DNA from: JASFRI01 sp050115015
Lineage (GTDB): Bacteria > Acidobacteriota > Polarisedimenticolia > CBDVAL01
Direction of reading: 5' to 3'
DNA: 31,987 bases
Assembly (NCBI GenBank): GCA_050115015.1
Contig: JASFRI010000002.1
Coordinates: 1-31,987, forward strand
In this document: piece after piece, positions 7,363 through 18,624 of the stretch
How positions within the stretch are numbered: the stretch's first letter is position 1
Layout: each line of letters begins with the position of its first letter
The notes under the pieces: generated by a model
Database searches by the model: none
Told to the model about the DNA's origin: nothing
The model's input: the letters and a program-made list of their open reading frames with translations, nothing else
Translations under genes and position numbers: made by a program

Positions 7363-8269
7363 GGCTCTCCGCCGCGATGTGCTCCAGCCCGGCCGCATCC
7401 AGGTGCGCCATCCCCGCGGCCGCCAGGTACTCCGACGTCAGGTCCGTGCCGAACAGCCCGGGGTCGTCCGTACCGATCGTCACGCGGACGCCCGCCGCGA
7501 CGAGGGTGCCCAGCGGGTGCTGCGCCTCCCCGGGGACGACGCCGGTGATCCGGTTGCTGGTCGGGCAGACGTCGAGGGGGATCCCCTCCTCCACGAGGCG
7601 CGCCATCAGCTCCGGGTCGGCGGCGGCGGCGATGCCGTGCCCGATCCGATCCGGGCGCAGGTGGTCCAGGACATCGCGCACCGCCTCCGGTCCCCCGACC
7701 TCCCCGGCGTGCACGGTGGTGCGCAACCCGTGCTGCCGGGCGCGGTCGAAGACCTTTCGGAAACGCGCCGCGGGCACCGAGCGCTCGTCACCCCCCATCC
7801 CGAAGCCGCGCAGGACGGGTAGATCCCGGTGCGGGAGCACCGCCTCCAGCGCCCGCAGGGCCTCCTCGGGGCCGAACTGGCGGATCGTGTCCGTCACCAG
7901 CGAGGCCCCCACCGGGCTCGCGGAAGCCGCCTGCTGCACGGACTCCAGGAGGCGTCGCACCTCGTGGCCCCGGCGCATCGCCGAGAGCAGGGAGACGGAG
8001 AACTCCACGTGGCGGATCCCGTGGTGCGGCGCCCGGTCCAGGTAGGACGCCGCCAGCATGCCGTAGTCCTCGGGCCGTCGCAGGGAGTCGAGCGCACGAC
8101 GGTAGTGCTCGAGGAACGCCGCGAACCCGCCACCACGAAAGCGCGGGTCCGCCGCGGCGGCATCTCCGCCGAGCCGGCGGAGGGCCTGCGCATCGAGGGT
8201 GCCTTCCAGGTGGACGTGGAGCTCGGCCTTCGGCAGCCGGCGCACCCACTCCCGCCGGAGCCCCGTCAC
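7331..8269 (-). CDS. Adenosine deaminase family protein
   Basis: A 312-residue metal-dependent deaminase of the adenosine/adenine deaminase family (COG1816 type). Zinc ligands and catalytic residues are visible: AELHVHLEGTL (H18, H20), HAGE (H187, E190), RIGHG (H211), CPTSN (235-239) and TDDP (D268, D269). It hydrolyses the 6-amino group of a purine (adenosine, adenine) or of a related compound such as aminodeoxyfutalosine. The segment after the first motif is shorter than in classical adenosine deaminases, so I leave the substrate open. GTG start at 8269 overlaps the TGA of the TPR gene (GTGA). It is the last gene of the pilT-recX-alaS group. No terminator is visible before the convergent AraC-type gene, with which it overlaps by 32 bases. 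Confidence 0.88.
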   Translation of the reverse strand: MTGLRREWVRRLPKAELHVHLEGTLDAQALRRLGGDAAAADPRFRGGGFAAFLEHYRRALDSLRRPEDYGMLAASYLDRAPHHGIRHVEFSVSLLSAMRRGHEVRRLLESVQQAASASPVGASLVTDTIRQFGPEEALRALEAVLPHRDLPVLRGFGMGGDERSVPAARFRKVFDRARQHGLRTTVHAGEVGGPEAVRDVLDHLRPDRIGHGIAAAADPELMARLVEEGIPLDVCPTSNRITGVVPGEAQHPLGTLVAAGVRVTIGTDDPGLFGTDLTSEYLAAAGMAHLDAAGLEHIAAESLSGCPSPTGG

Positions 8270-9513
8270 GGTCCGTCTTCGCGCCGCCGATCCACCAGCA
8301 GGCGACCCTCGCCGCGGAAGCGAAGCTTGAGGGCTCCTCCCCCGCCCCGGATCGCCCGGTCCTCCATTCCCCCCTGACGCAGCAGGGTCGGCTCGAGCGC
8401 GCCATGCCAGCCCACCAGCAGGTCCGCCGAGACGCTGACCGGACGATCCCGGCGGACCGGCAGCGCCGCCGGCGCACCGCCGGAGGCCATCGCGACCAGG
8501 CCACGCCCGTGCAGCGCGACGACCCGCAGACCGAGGCCGTCGCGACGACCCAGGGAGACCAGCTCGCGCCGCAGACGGCGCTCACAGGCGACGAAGTGGC
8601 CGAGCTCCAGATGGAACGGAACGCCCCCGGACAGCTCCACCACCGAGATCCGCCGCCCCTCGCCGACGAGGATGACCTCCCCCTCGCCGCGGGCCCGCAG
8701 GATCTCACCCTCCTCGCTGGACGCCTCGAAGCTCAGCTCGCCGGCGGATCCGGCCACCGCGCCGGCACGGACCAGGAGCTCCTCCGCAAAGGCGACGTGG
8801 ACCAGGTACTTCCCGTGGGCCCGGAACACCGCCTCCCCGCGCACCGGCGCCCCCACCGGCTCGACCGCCAGGCCGGGCAGGCCGGCGGCGGTCCATCCGG
8901 GATTTGGGGGCGCGGGCTCGGCGATTCCCACGGCGCTCGCTCCCGGGGCGGCCTCCGACGCCGGAGCCCCCACCTCCGGAAGCGGATCCGCAGACCCGCC
9001 CCCTGAAGCCTCCTCCCGCATGCGGGCGCGCATCCGCGCCGCCAGCACCTCCGCTCCCGCCCTCTCGAAACACCGGAGGGCGCCCGGATGGTCGCCCCCG
9101 CGGGCCCGCAGCAGTCCGAGGTAGAGGTGCGGGCGGTTCGCGGTGGCATCGAGTTCCAGGGCGCGGCGGAACGTGCCCTCCGCCTCCTCGGCGCGCCCCA
9201 TCTTGTAGAGGACGATCCCGCGGTTGACGTGCAGCGTGGCGACGTCGGGGCGCAGTTCCAGCAACCTGCGGAACAGCTCCTCGGCGGGGCGGTACGCATC
9301 GAGACGGAAGTAGGTCATCGCCAGCCAGTAGAGGACCTCCTCCTCGTCGGGACGCAGCCGATGAGCCAGCTCCAGGTGCCTGCGGGCCCGCGCGTACTCG
9401 TGGGCCTCGAAGTGCTCGCGACCCTTGTTGCGGTGCAGGAGGAACGGCCCGCGCTCCAGCGCCGCATCCTCGCGCTCGGCACCGGCGGGCACACCGGACG
9501 GCGGGTCGCTCAC
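8266..9513 (-). CDS. TPR protein with AIM24/DUF124-like C-terminal domain
   Basis: About 415 residues. Residues 25-160 form around four tetratricopeptide repeats (for example EHFEAHEYARARRHLELAHR, then EELFRRLLELRPDVATLHVN). Residues 165-228 are an Ala/Pro-rich linker. Residues 230-410 are beta-rich and resemble the AIM24 (DUF124) family: LLVRAGAVAGSAGELSFE, a GEGEVILVGEG strand pair, FHLELGHFVACERRL, then a repeat-like ALHGRGLVAMAS ... VSADLLVGWHGALEPTL. No signal peptide or membrane helix is seen, so it is probably a cytoplasmic scaffold. Start chosen at GTG 9513, five bases after the lytic transglycosylase stop; an upstream in-frame start at 9600 would overlap that gene by 83 bases with non-homologous sequence. 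The molecular role is unknown. The TPR call is firm, the AIM24 call moderate. Confidence 0.8.
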   Translation of the reverse strand: MSDPPSGVPAGAEREDAALERGPFLLHRNKGREHFEAHEYARARRHLELAHRLRPDEEEVLYWLAMTYFRLDAYRPAEELFRRLLELRPDVATLHVNRGIVLYKMGRAEEAEGTFRRALELDATANRPHLYLGLLRARGGDHPGALRCFERAGAEVLAARMRARMREEASGGGSADPLPEVGAPASEAAPGASAVGIAEPAPPNPGWTAAGLPGLAVEPVGAPVRGEAVFRAHGKYLVHVAFAEELLVRAGAVAGSAGELSFEASSEEGEILRARGEGEVILVGEGRRISVVELSGGVPFHLELGHFVACERRLRRELVSLGRRDGLGLRVVALHGRGLVAMASGGAPAALPVRRDRPVSVSADLLVGWHGALEPTLLRQGGMEDRAIRGGGGALKLRFRGEGRLLVDRRREDGP

Positions 9514-9517
9514 GGGT

Positions 9518-10215
9518 TCACCGCGGCATCCCGGCGCGCCGGACCGGCGTCGACTCCCCCCGCGCCGCCACGTTCGAGAGGACCAGGTTGCCGCGGGCAT
9601 CGCGGTAGGAGTAGACCTCGCGCGGATCCCGCTGCGCCGGCCGGGACGCCGTCCGCTCCGACCGGTACAGGGCCATCACCCGGGCCACGTACTGCCGCGT
9701 CTCCTGGTAGGGGGGGATGCCCCCGTGGCGGCGCACGGCCTCCGGTCCGGCGTTGTAGGCCGCCAGGGCCAGCCCGAGATCCCCGCGGTACTGCCGTAGC
9801 AGATCCCTGAGGTGACGGGCCCCGGCCTCCAGGTTTCCCCTGGGGTCGTGGGCATCGTCGACGCCGTAGGCCTCCGCCGTGGCGGGCATGAGCTGCATGA
9901 GGCCCTGGGCCCCCTTGTGCGACACGGCCAGCGGGTCGAAGCCCGACTCGACGGCGACGACCGCGCGGATGAGCGCCGGCGACAGATCCGTCTCGCGTGC
10001 GACGTCGCGGATCAGCCGGTCCAGGGATTCCGGAGCCTCGAGCCCTCCCGGTCCCTCGCCGGCGACCTCCCGGGGCGGCCGCGGTGCCGCGGGTGCGTAG
10101 GCCCCCTGCCCCGCGTTCGTGGCCACCAGGGCGCCGTCCGCCCGTCGTTCCATGCGGATCTCGGCCCGGGGCAGCCCCGGGGCCACCAGAAGGCAGACCA
10201 GCAGGAGTGCGCCCT

Positions 10216-10219
<4 letters not shown>
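9518..10219 (-). CDS. Lytic transglycosylase (SLT domain), exported
   Basis: A 233-residue murein lytic transglycosylase. Signal peptide at about residues 1-19 (MKGALLLVCLLVAPGLPRAE). The SLT catalytic domain spans about 65-190. The catalytic glutamate is E91 in AVESGFDP, followed by GAQGLMQLMPATA (103-115), the N-x3-G motif NLEAGARHL and AAYNAGPEAV. It cleaves the glycan strand of peptidoglycan in the periplasm. The domain is flanked by two short strands that resemble the DUF4124 motif: IRMERRADGALVATN (21-35) and VYSYRDARGNLVLSN near the C-terminus. GTG start overlaps the alaS stop (GTGA). The fold and activity are secure; the physiological role (recycling, secretion or pilus assembly) is not. 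Confidence 0.92.
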
Positions 10220-12884
<2,665 letters not shown>

Positions 12885-12888
<4 letters not shown>

Positions 12889-13400
12889 CCGTCCGTCTCC
12901 GTGAAGCCCTCGAGGGCTGCGAGCACGTCCGCGGCGGCGAAGCCGCGCCGGCCGAGGCGCGCCGCGAGCCGACGCAGCGCCGCCGGATCCCCGGCTCCCC
13001 CCCCGCGCGCGCGGAGACGGTCCAGGGCCCGCTGGAGGTCCTCGGCCTCCGTGGCCGCCTGATAGTACTCCACCAGAAGGGCCTCGATCTGCTCCCGCTC
13101 CAGCCCGCGCTTCCGCAGCTCCGCCCGCAGGCGCAGGCGCCCCATCGGACGGCACTCCCGGACATAGCGCAGCCACTCCATTCCGGTGCGGCGATCGTCC
13201 AGGCTCCCCGCCGCCACGAGCTCCCCGATCACCCGCTCCACCGCACCGGGCTCGTGCCGCTTCAGAGCGCGGCGGAGCTCCTGCACGGTCCGGGGCCGCC
13301 GCGCCAGCAGCACCCGGGCGGCGCGGCGTGCGCGCACCAGCGCCCCCCGGGCACCGTCGCGCTCCTCCCGCTCGCGCGCTTCGAGATCCGTCGGCTCCAC
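12885..13400 (-). CDS. recX: Regulatory protein RecX
   Basis: A 171-residue, highly helical, Arg-rich protein of the RecX family, built of repeated three-helix units. The clearest stretch is ARRPRTVQELRRALKRHEPGAVERVIGELVAAGSLDD, followed by YVRECRPMGRLRLRAELRKRG, which matches the family core. RecX binds RecA filaments and blocks or modulates recombination. recA is usually next to recX in many bacteria but is not in this window; instead recX sits directly before alaS, with which it overlaps by four bases. GTG start at 13400, with GGAGGAGGG upstream at a rather long spacing; a slightly different start is possible. Confidence 0.85.
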
Positions 13401-13454
13401 GGCGGGCGCTGCCCTCCTCCGCGAAGGCGACCGGCGTCCGGGCGCCTCGCGAGG

Positions 13455-14633
13455 TTATTCCTGGTTGTGGAAGATGAACGGCGAGCCGGGCTGCTGCGGC
13501 CCCGCCTCCCCCTCCCCGAGGTCCAGGCTCGAGTCCATCTCCGCACGGGAGAGGTCGCTGGTGGACTGGATGCCCGCGATCTTCAGCTTGAACTCGTCCG
13601 GGTTCGTGGCCCGCCGCAGCGCCTCGTCCAGCGAGATCAGCTCCTTCTGGTAGAGGAGGAACAGCGACTGATCGAAGGTCTGCATGCCGTACTGCGACGT
13701 GCCGGCCGCGATCGCCTCCCGGATCATCTTCGTCTTCTCCTTGTTCTCCACGCAGTCCCGGATATACGGGGTGACCCTGAGGATCTCCACCGCCGGAACT
13801 CGCCCGGCGCCATCGGCACGGGGGACGAGGCGCATGGAGATGATCGCCTTGATCACCGCGGCCAGCTGCAGCCGGATCTGCTTCTGCTGATGCGGCGGGA
13901 AGACGGAGATGATCCGGTTTACCGTCTCGGTGGCATCCAGGGTATGGAGGGTGGAGAGCACCAGGTGGCCCGTCTCCGCCGCGGTCAACGCGGTCTCGAT
14001 GGTCTCGTAGTCGCGCATCTCACCGACGAGGATGACGTCGGGGTCCTGGCGGAGCGCGGATCGCAGGGCGACGGAGAAGGAACGGGTGTCAACGTCGACC
14101 TCGCGCTGGTTGACGAGGCTCTTCTTGTCCCGGTGCAGGAACTCGATGGGATCCTCGATCGTCATGATGTGCTCGGTCCGGGAGGAGTTGATGTAGTCGA
14201 TCATCCCGGCAAGCGTCGTGGACTTTCCCGAACCGGTGGTCCCGGTGCACAGGATCAGGCCCCGGGTCTCGTCGGAGATCTTGCGCAGCACCGGTGGGAG
14301 CCGCAGTTCCTCGAAGGTGAAGATCTTCGCCGGAATGACGCGCAGCACCAGGCCGACCGTGCCCCGCTGCTGGAAGATGTTGACGCGGAACCGGCCCAGG
14401 CCGGGAACCGAGTAGGCGATGTCGATCTCGTAGTTCTCCTTGAACTTCTGCTTCTGGCGCCCGCTCATGATGCTGAAGGCCATCGCGATGGTGTCCTCCT
14501 GCATCAGGCGCTTGATGTCCGTGAGCGGGAACAGGTTTCCGTTCACCCGGATCACGGGGTGACTCCCCACCTTCAGATGGAGGTCGGAGGCCTTCCGTTC
14601 CGAGGCGATGGTCAGCAGGTCGTTGACGTGCAT
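13455..14633 (-). CDS. pilT: Type IV pilus retraction ATPase PilT
   Basis: A 392-residue hexameric ATPase. The N-terminal PAS-like domain opens MHVNDLLTIASERKASDLHL, typical for PilT. The RecA-like domain has Walker A GTTGSGKST (131-139), the Asp box with E160 (TIEDPIEF), Walker B VILVGEMRD (200-208) and the His box TGHLVLSTLHT. The arginine-rich PilT signature VPRADGAGRVPAVEIL follows. The C-terminus has a short acidic/proline tail. PilT disassembles pili and powers twitching. No other pilus gene is nearby. Start at 14633 is backed by GGAGAGGG five bases before the ATG. A promoter and an operator-like repeat lie upstream. Confidence 0.95.
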   Translation of the reverse strand: MHVNDLLTIASERKASDLHLKVGSHPVIRVNGNLFPLTDIKRLMQEDTIAMAFSIMSGRQKQKFKENYEIDIAYSVPGLGRFRVNIFQQRGTVGLVLRVIPAKIFTFEELRLPPVLRKISDETRGLILCTGTTGSGKSTTLAGMIDYINSSRTEHIMTIEDPIEFLHRDKKSLVNQREVDVDTRSFSVALRSALRQDPDVILVGEMRDYETIETALTAAETGHLVLSTLHTLDATETVNRIISVFPPHQQKQIRLQLAAVIKAIISMRLVPRADGAGRVPAVEILRVTPYIRDCVENKEKTKMIREAIAAGTSQYGMQTFDQSLFLLYQKELISLDEALRRATNPDEFKLKIAGIQSTSDLSRAEMDSSLDLGEGEAGPQQPGSPFIFHNQE

Positions 14634-14692
14634 GGCACCCTCTCCGTTACCGGGCCACCTTCGAGATCGCGATAACCCCCTCATTCACCGAT

Positions 14693-14719
14693 AGATACAA
14701 AAACCGAACAAATGTATCT
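14693..14719. promoter_or_regulatory. Operator-like inverted repeat in the pilT promoter
   Basis: Perfect 7-base inverted repeat AGATACA (14693-14699) and TGTATCT (14713-14719), 13 bases apart. One arm covers the predicted -10 of pilT and the other lies just downstream of the expected start point. The stretch is strikingly AT-rich for this genome. A repressor site is one reading, an RNA hairpin another. Confidence 0.5.
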
Positions 14720-14739
14720 CCTGGTCCGCGGGATGTCAA
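14711..14739 (-). promoter_or_regulatory. Predicted vegetative promoter for pilT-recX-alaS group
   Basis: Minus strand TTGACA (14739-14734) and TACATT (14716-14711), spacing 17. The -35 contains the TGA stop of prmA (14738-14736). The expected start is near 14704, giving a leader of about 70 bases. Confidence 0.65.
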
Positions 14740-15599
14740 GGCGGGACCGGGAGCGGCTTGGCCACCTCCAGGGCCACCCATCCGGACGATTCCCGCCACC
14801 CCTCCTCCCGCAGGCCGCGGGCCGCGGCGGCGTCCCGGACCGGCTCCCGGTCCGCCTGCTGCAGGCCGCTGAGGACCCCCGCCCCGCCAGGGCGAAGCAG
14901 GAACGCGAGCTCGGGCATCAGCTCGATCAGCGTCCCCGCCAGGATGTTCGCGGCCAGCAGGTCGAACCAGCCGGAGCCCACGTCCGCCGTCGTCCCCAGG
15001 ATCAGCTCGACCCGAGCGGCGACACCGTTCGCCCGCAGGTTCTCCGCCGCCACCGCCACCGCCTCGCGATCGGGCTCCACGGCCACGACCCGCGACGCGC
15101 CCAGCCGTGCCGCCGCGATGGCCAGGATGCCGCTCCCGGTGCCCACATCCAGTACATGCATCGCGGGACGGACCCGGCGCTCGAGGAACTCCACGCACAG
15201 GGCGGTCGTGGGGTGCTCGCCGGTCCCGAAGGCACGTCCGGGGACGATCCGGAGCGGCATGCGGGAAAGGTCCACGCCGCCGGCCTCGCCGGGGAGGACG
15301 ACGAACCGGTCTCCCAGGGGGAACGGCTTGAGCGAGCGCTGGTACGCCTCCTCCCAGCCCCCGTCCGGGATCGTGTCGGCGCGCACCGGCCCGATCGCGA
15401 CGCCGTCGCGCCGGGCCATCCCGCGGATCGCCTCCGCGGGGTCCGGCCCGCTCTCCGGATAGTAGGCCTCGACCTCCTCGCGGTCGCCCGCCACGGCACG
15501 GACACAGGAGCCCAGGGAGGCGGTCTCCTCGAGCCAGGCGCCCAGCGCGTCCTCGCGCCCGCGGGGGACCTCGAAGCGCAGCCGGCGCCACAGGCCCAT
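14736..15599 (-). CDS. prmA: Ribosomal protein L11 methyltransferase
   Basis: A 287-residue SAM-dependent methyltransferase. The N-terminal substrate-binding domain (about 1-65) is followed by the Rossmann domain with the PrmA-specific GTGEHPTT (125-132), SAM motif I DVGTGSGILA (151-160), acidic motif II VAVEPD (172-177) and the ANILAGTL block (217-224). It trimethylates ribosomal protein L11 and is commonly encoded next to dnaJ, as here. ATG at 15599 with GGAGGGG eight bases upstream. The 47-base gap after dnaJ holds a 7-base inverted repeat. Last gene of the heat-shock operon. Confidence 0.94.
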   Translation of the reverse strand: MGLWRRLRFEVPRGREDALGAWLEETASLGSCVRAVAGDREEVEAYYPESGPDPAEAIRGMARRDGVAIGPVRADTIPDGGWEEAYQRSLKPFPLGDRFVVLPGEAGGVDLSRMPLRIVPGRAFGTGEHPTTALCVEFLERRVRPAMHVLDVGTGSGILAIAAARLGASRVVAVEPDREAVAVAAENLRANGVAARVELILGTTADVGSGWFDLLAANILAGTLIELMPELAFLLRPGGAGVLSGLQQADREPVRDAAAARGLREEGWRESSGWVALEVAKPLPVPP

Positions 15600-15616
15600 G
15601 TTCGCTTCCCCTCCCG

Positions 15617-15643
15617 GCGGTCCGATTCGCGAGACGGGACCGC
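15617..15643. repeat. Inverted repeat between dnaJ and prmA
   Basis: GCGGTCC (15617-15623) and GGACCGC (15637-15643) form a perfect 7-base stem around 13 bases. It follows the dnaJ stop by three bases and has no T-run, so it is not a classical terminator. It could stabilise the 3' end of the upstream message or lower prmA expression. Confidence 0.4.
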
Positions 15644-15646
15644 TTC

Positions 15647-16759
15647 TCAGGAGAACAGCTTCTTCACCTTCTGGAAGAAGTTCTCGTCCCGGATGTCCGG
15701 CGTGCCGGAGTCGGTCCCCGCGAGCTCCTGGATCAGCCGCCGCTGCTTCGCGCTGAGCCGCCTGGGGACGACCACCTGCAGGTGCACGAACTGATCGCCC
15801 CGGCCGCGACCGTCGGGCCCCGCGAGACCCCGGCCCCGCAGGCGGATGACGTGACCGCTCTGGGTTCCGGCCGGAACCGTGAGCTCCTCCTCCGATTCGA
15901 GCCCGGGGACCTTCACCGAGGTTCCGAGGGCCGCCTGGGCAAAGCTGATCGGGAACCTGCAGTGAAGGTCGAGCCCATCGCGCTCGAAGTACTCGTGCTC
16001 CTTGACCCGGAGGAACACGTAGAGGTCCCCCTCGGGACCGCCACGGGCTCCCGCCTCGCCCTGGCCGGTGAGGCGCAGCCGGGCGCCGGTCTCCACGCCG
16101 GGAGGGACGTGGATCTCGATCTGCTCCTGCCGCCGGACGCGTCCCTGTCCCCGGCAATCGCCGCACGGGTCCACGACCTCCCGGCCCTGCCCCCCGCAGG
16201 CGGTACAGGTCCGGCTGACGGAGAAGAAGCCCTGCTGGAAGCGCAGCTGCCCATGGCCGCCGCAGGTACGGCAGGTGCGGACCCCCTCCTCGCTGGCGGC
16301 GCCGGAGCCGCTGCATGCCCCGCAGGTCTCCAGGCGGGGGATGACGACCCGGGTCGTGGTGCCGAGGGCCGCCTCCATGAACTCCAGCTCCAGGTCGTAG
16401 CGCAGGTCTGCTCCCCGGGCGGGCCCCCCCCGGGAGGGCCTGCGGCCCCCGAACAGATCGCCGAATCCGGCACCGAACAGGTCCCCCAGGATGTCCCCGA
16501 AGTCCGCGAACGTGTCCGGGTCGAACCCCGCCGTTCCCCCGGCGCCGGCCCGACCGAACCGGTCGTAGTGCGCCCGCTTCCGCGCATCCCCCAGGACCGC
16601 GTAGGCCTCGGCGGCCTCCTTGAAGCGGTCCGCCGCCTCCGGGTCACCCGGGTTGCGGTCCGGGTGCCACCGGATGGCGGCCTGGCGGTACGCGCGCTTG
16701 ATCTCGTGGTCGCTGGCGTCCCGGGAGATCGAGAGGATCTCGTAGTAGTCCCTGGTCAG
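15647..16759 (-). CDS. dnaJ: Chaperone DnaJ, apparent CTG start
   Basis: A 370-residue type I J-protein, cochaperone that stimulates DnaK ATPase. The J domain runs TRDYYEILSISRDAS..., with HPD at 32-34 (RWHPDRN). A Gly/Phe-rich segment follows (about 75-115). Four zinc motifs are complete: C146/C149, C163/C166, C185/C188, C199/C202. Then come the substrate-binding beta domains (IEIHVPPGVETGARLRL, GDLYVFLRVKEHEYFERDGLDL). No ATG, GTG or TTG exists in frame before codon 128, and an in-frame TGA lies seven codons before the proposed start. The only sensible start is CTG 16759-16757, which shares TG with the dnaK TGA stop (CTGA), with GGAGGG six bases upstream. Starting at codon 128 would delete the J domain. 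A base error at this codon is the main alternative. Confidence 0.9.
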   Translation of the reverse strand: MTRDYYEILSISRDASDHEIKRAYRQAAIRWHPDRNPGDPEAADRFKEAAEAYAVLGDARKRAHYDRFGRAGAGGTAGFDPDTFADFGDILGDLFGAGFGDLFGGRRPSRGGPARGADLRYDLELEFMEAALGTTTRVVIPRLETCGACSGSGAASEEGVRTCRTCGGHGQLRFQQGFFSVSRTCTACGGQGREVVDPCGDCRGQGRVRRQEQIEIHVPPGVETGARLRLTGQGEAGARGGPEGDLYVFLRVKEHEYFERDGLDLHCRFPISFAQAALGTSVKVPGLESEEELTVPAGTQSGHVIRLRGRGLAGPDGRGRGDQFVHLQVVVPRRLSAKQRRLIQELAGTDSGTPDIRDENFFQKVKKLFS

Positions 16760-18624
16760 GATGCGCCCTCCCCCTCACCGCCCCCCTGGCCCCCCTCCTC
16801 CATGGCGGGGGCCCCGGCGGCGGGCCTGTACAGGATCACCTCGGAGAGGATCTGGGACGCCTCCCCCAGCCCCTCCATGGAATCGCTGACCTCCTTCGCC
16901 GAGGTGCTCTGCAGGCCGCGGCGGGTCGCGGCGAGGATCTCCTGCACCTTCTTGCGCTTCTCCTCCTCCAGGAGGTTCCCGAACTCCTTGAACGTCTTCT
17001 CGTTCGACTCCAGCAGCCCCTCCACCCGGGCCCGGACGCGGGCCAGCTCGGCCTGGAGCCGGTCCTCCTCCGCGTGCTGCTGCGCCTCGCGGACGAGGTT
17101 CTGGATCTCGGCCTCGGTCAGCCCGCCGCTCGGGTTGACCACGACGCGCTGCTCCTTGCCGCTGGCGAGGTCCTTGGCGGAGACGTGCACGATCCCGTTG
17201 GAGTCGATGTCGAAGGAGACCTCGATCTGCGGCACCCCCTTCGGCGCGGGCGGAACACCGACCAGCTCGAACTTGCCCAGGGACTTGTTGCGCGCTGCGA
17301 TCTCGCGTTCGCCCTGGAGCACGTGCACCTCGACCTTTGACTGGTTGTCGGTGACGGTGGTGAAGATCTTGGACTTTCGGGTGGGGATGGTGGAGCCCCG
17401 CTCCAGCAGGCGCGTGAAGGTCCCGCCCCGGGTCTCGATCCCGAGCGAGAGCGGGATCACGTCCAGCAGGACCATGTCCTTCACCTCGCCCAGCAGGATC
17501 CCGCTCTGGATCGCCGCCCCGATACCGACCACCTCGTCCGGGTTCCGGTCCCGGTTCGGCTCCCGTCCGAAGATGTCCCGGACCACCTCCACCACCCGGG
17601 GCGTCCGGGTCTGCCCGCCCACCAGGAGGACCTCGTCCACCTCCTCCGGCTTGAGCGACGCCAGGCGCAGCGCGTCCTCGCAGGGTTGCTTCGTGCGCTC
17701 CACCAGGTCGGCGATCAGCTCCTCGAAGGCCGTCCGGGTGAGGTTGACGTTGAGGTGCTTCGGGCCGCCCTCGTCCGCGGAGATGAAGGGCAGGTTGATG
17801 GTGAACTCCTGGACCGAGGACAGCTCGATCTTCGCCTTCTCCGCCGCCTCCTTCAGGCGCTGCATCGCCAGCCGATCCCCCGACAGGTCGATGCCATGGG
17901 CCGCCTGGAACTGCTCCAGGAGCCAGGAGACGATCCGCTGATCGAAGTCCTCGCCGCCGAGGAACGTGTCGCCCGAGGTGGCCAGGACCTCGAAGACGCC
18001 CTCGCTCAGCCGCAGGATGGAGATGTCGAAGGTGCCCCCACCCAGATCGTACACGGCGATCTTCATCTCCTCGGCGCGGTCCAGGCCGTAGGCCAGCGAG
18101 GCCGCCGTGGGCTCGTTGAGAATGCGCCGCACCTGGAGCCCCGCGATCCGGCCGGCGTCCTTGGTGGCCTGCCGCTGCGAGTCGTTGAAGTAGGCGGGCA
18201 CCGTGATCACGGCCTCGTCCACCTCCTCCCCCAGATGCTCCTCCGCCATATCCTTGAGGCGGGCGAGCACGATGGCGGAGATCTCCGGAGGGCTGTAGTC
18301 CCGGCCCCGGACGCGGACCCGGAGGTCCCCGTTGGGCGCCGCGGACAGCTCGTAGGGCAGGTAGTCCCGCGCCTTCCCGACCTCGGAATCCGTCGCCTTG
18401 CGGCCGATGAGCCGCTTCACCGCGTACACCGTGTGAGTGGGGTTGGTGACCATCTGGCGCTTGGCGATCTGGCCCACCAGCCGGTCGCCCTTCTCCGTGA
18501 AGCCCACGATCGAGGGGACCGTGCGGGCACCATCCGCGCCGGGGATCACCGTCGCCTTCCCCCCTTCCATGTAGGCCACACAGCAGTTCGTGGTGCCCAG
18601 GTCGATGCCGATCATCCGTCCCAT
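16756..18624 (-). CDS. dnaK: Chaperone protein DnaK (Hsp70)
   Basis: A 622-residue Hsp70. Nucleotide-binding domain: IGIDLGTTN (5-13), VPAYFNDSQRQATKDAG (142-158), DLGGGTFD (193-200), EPTAASLAYG (171-180). The interdomain linker region VLLDVIPLSLGIET precedes the substrate-binding domain and a helical lid. The tail is Gly/Glu-rich. It folds and protects proteins using ATP with DnaJ and GrpE. Start: MGRMIGIDLG matches the family N-terminus, so the ATG at 18624 is chosen. It overlaps grpE by 13 bases and is preceded by AGGAGG. A second ATG at 18615 forms an ATGA overlap with the grpE stop and would yield a protein three residues shorter. Position 14 is Cys where Ser is usual (NCCV for NSCV), an otherwise conservative variant. 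Confidence 0.98.
   Translation of the reverse strand: MGRMIGIDLGTTNCCVAYMEGGKATVIPGADGARTVPSIVGFTEKGDRLVGQIAKRQMVTNPTHTVYAVKRLIGRKATDSEVGKARDYLPYELSAAPNGDLRVRVRGRDYSPPEISAIVLARLKDMAEEHLGEEVDEAVITVPAYFNDSQRQATKDAGRIAGLQVRRILNEPTAASLAYGLDRAEEMKIAVYDLGGGTFDISILRLSEGVFEVLATSGDTFLGGEDFDQRIVSWLLEQFQAAHGIDLSGDRLAMQRLKEAAEKAKIELSSVQEFTINLPFISADEGGPKHLNVNLTRTAFEELIADLVERTKQPCEDALRLASLKPEEVDEVLLVGGQTRTPRVVEVVRDIFGREPNRDRNPDEVVGIGAAIQSGILLGEVKDMVLLDVIPLSLGIETRGGTFTRLLERGSTIPTRKSKIFTTVTDNQSKVEVHVLQGEREIAARNKSLGKFELVGVPPAPKGVPQIEVSFDIDSNGIVHVSAKDLASGKEQRVVVNPSGGLTEAEIQNLVREAQQHAEEDRLQAELARVRARVEGLLESNEKTFKEFGNLLEEEKRKKVQEILAATRRGLQSTSAKEVSDSMEGLGEASQILSEVILYRPAAGAPAMEEGGQGGGEGEGAS

Noticed and set aside
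12889..13176. N-terminal extension of alaS by 96 codons
   Set aside because: The extra sequence lies wholly inside recX in another frame and is Gly/Arg/Pro-rich with no AlaRS homology.
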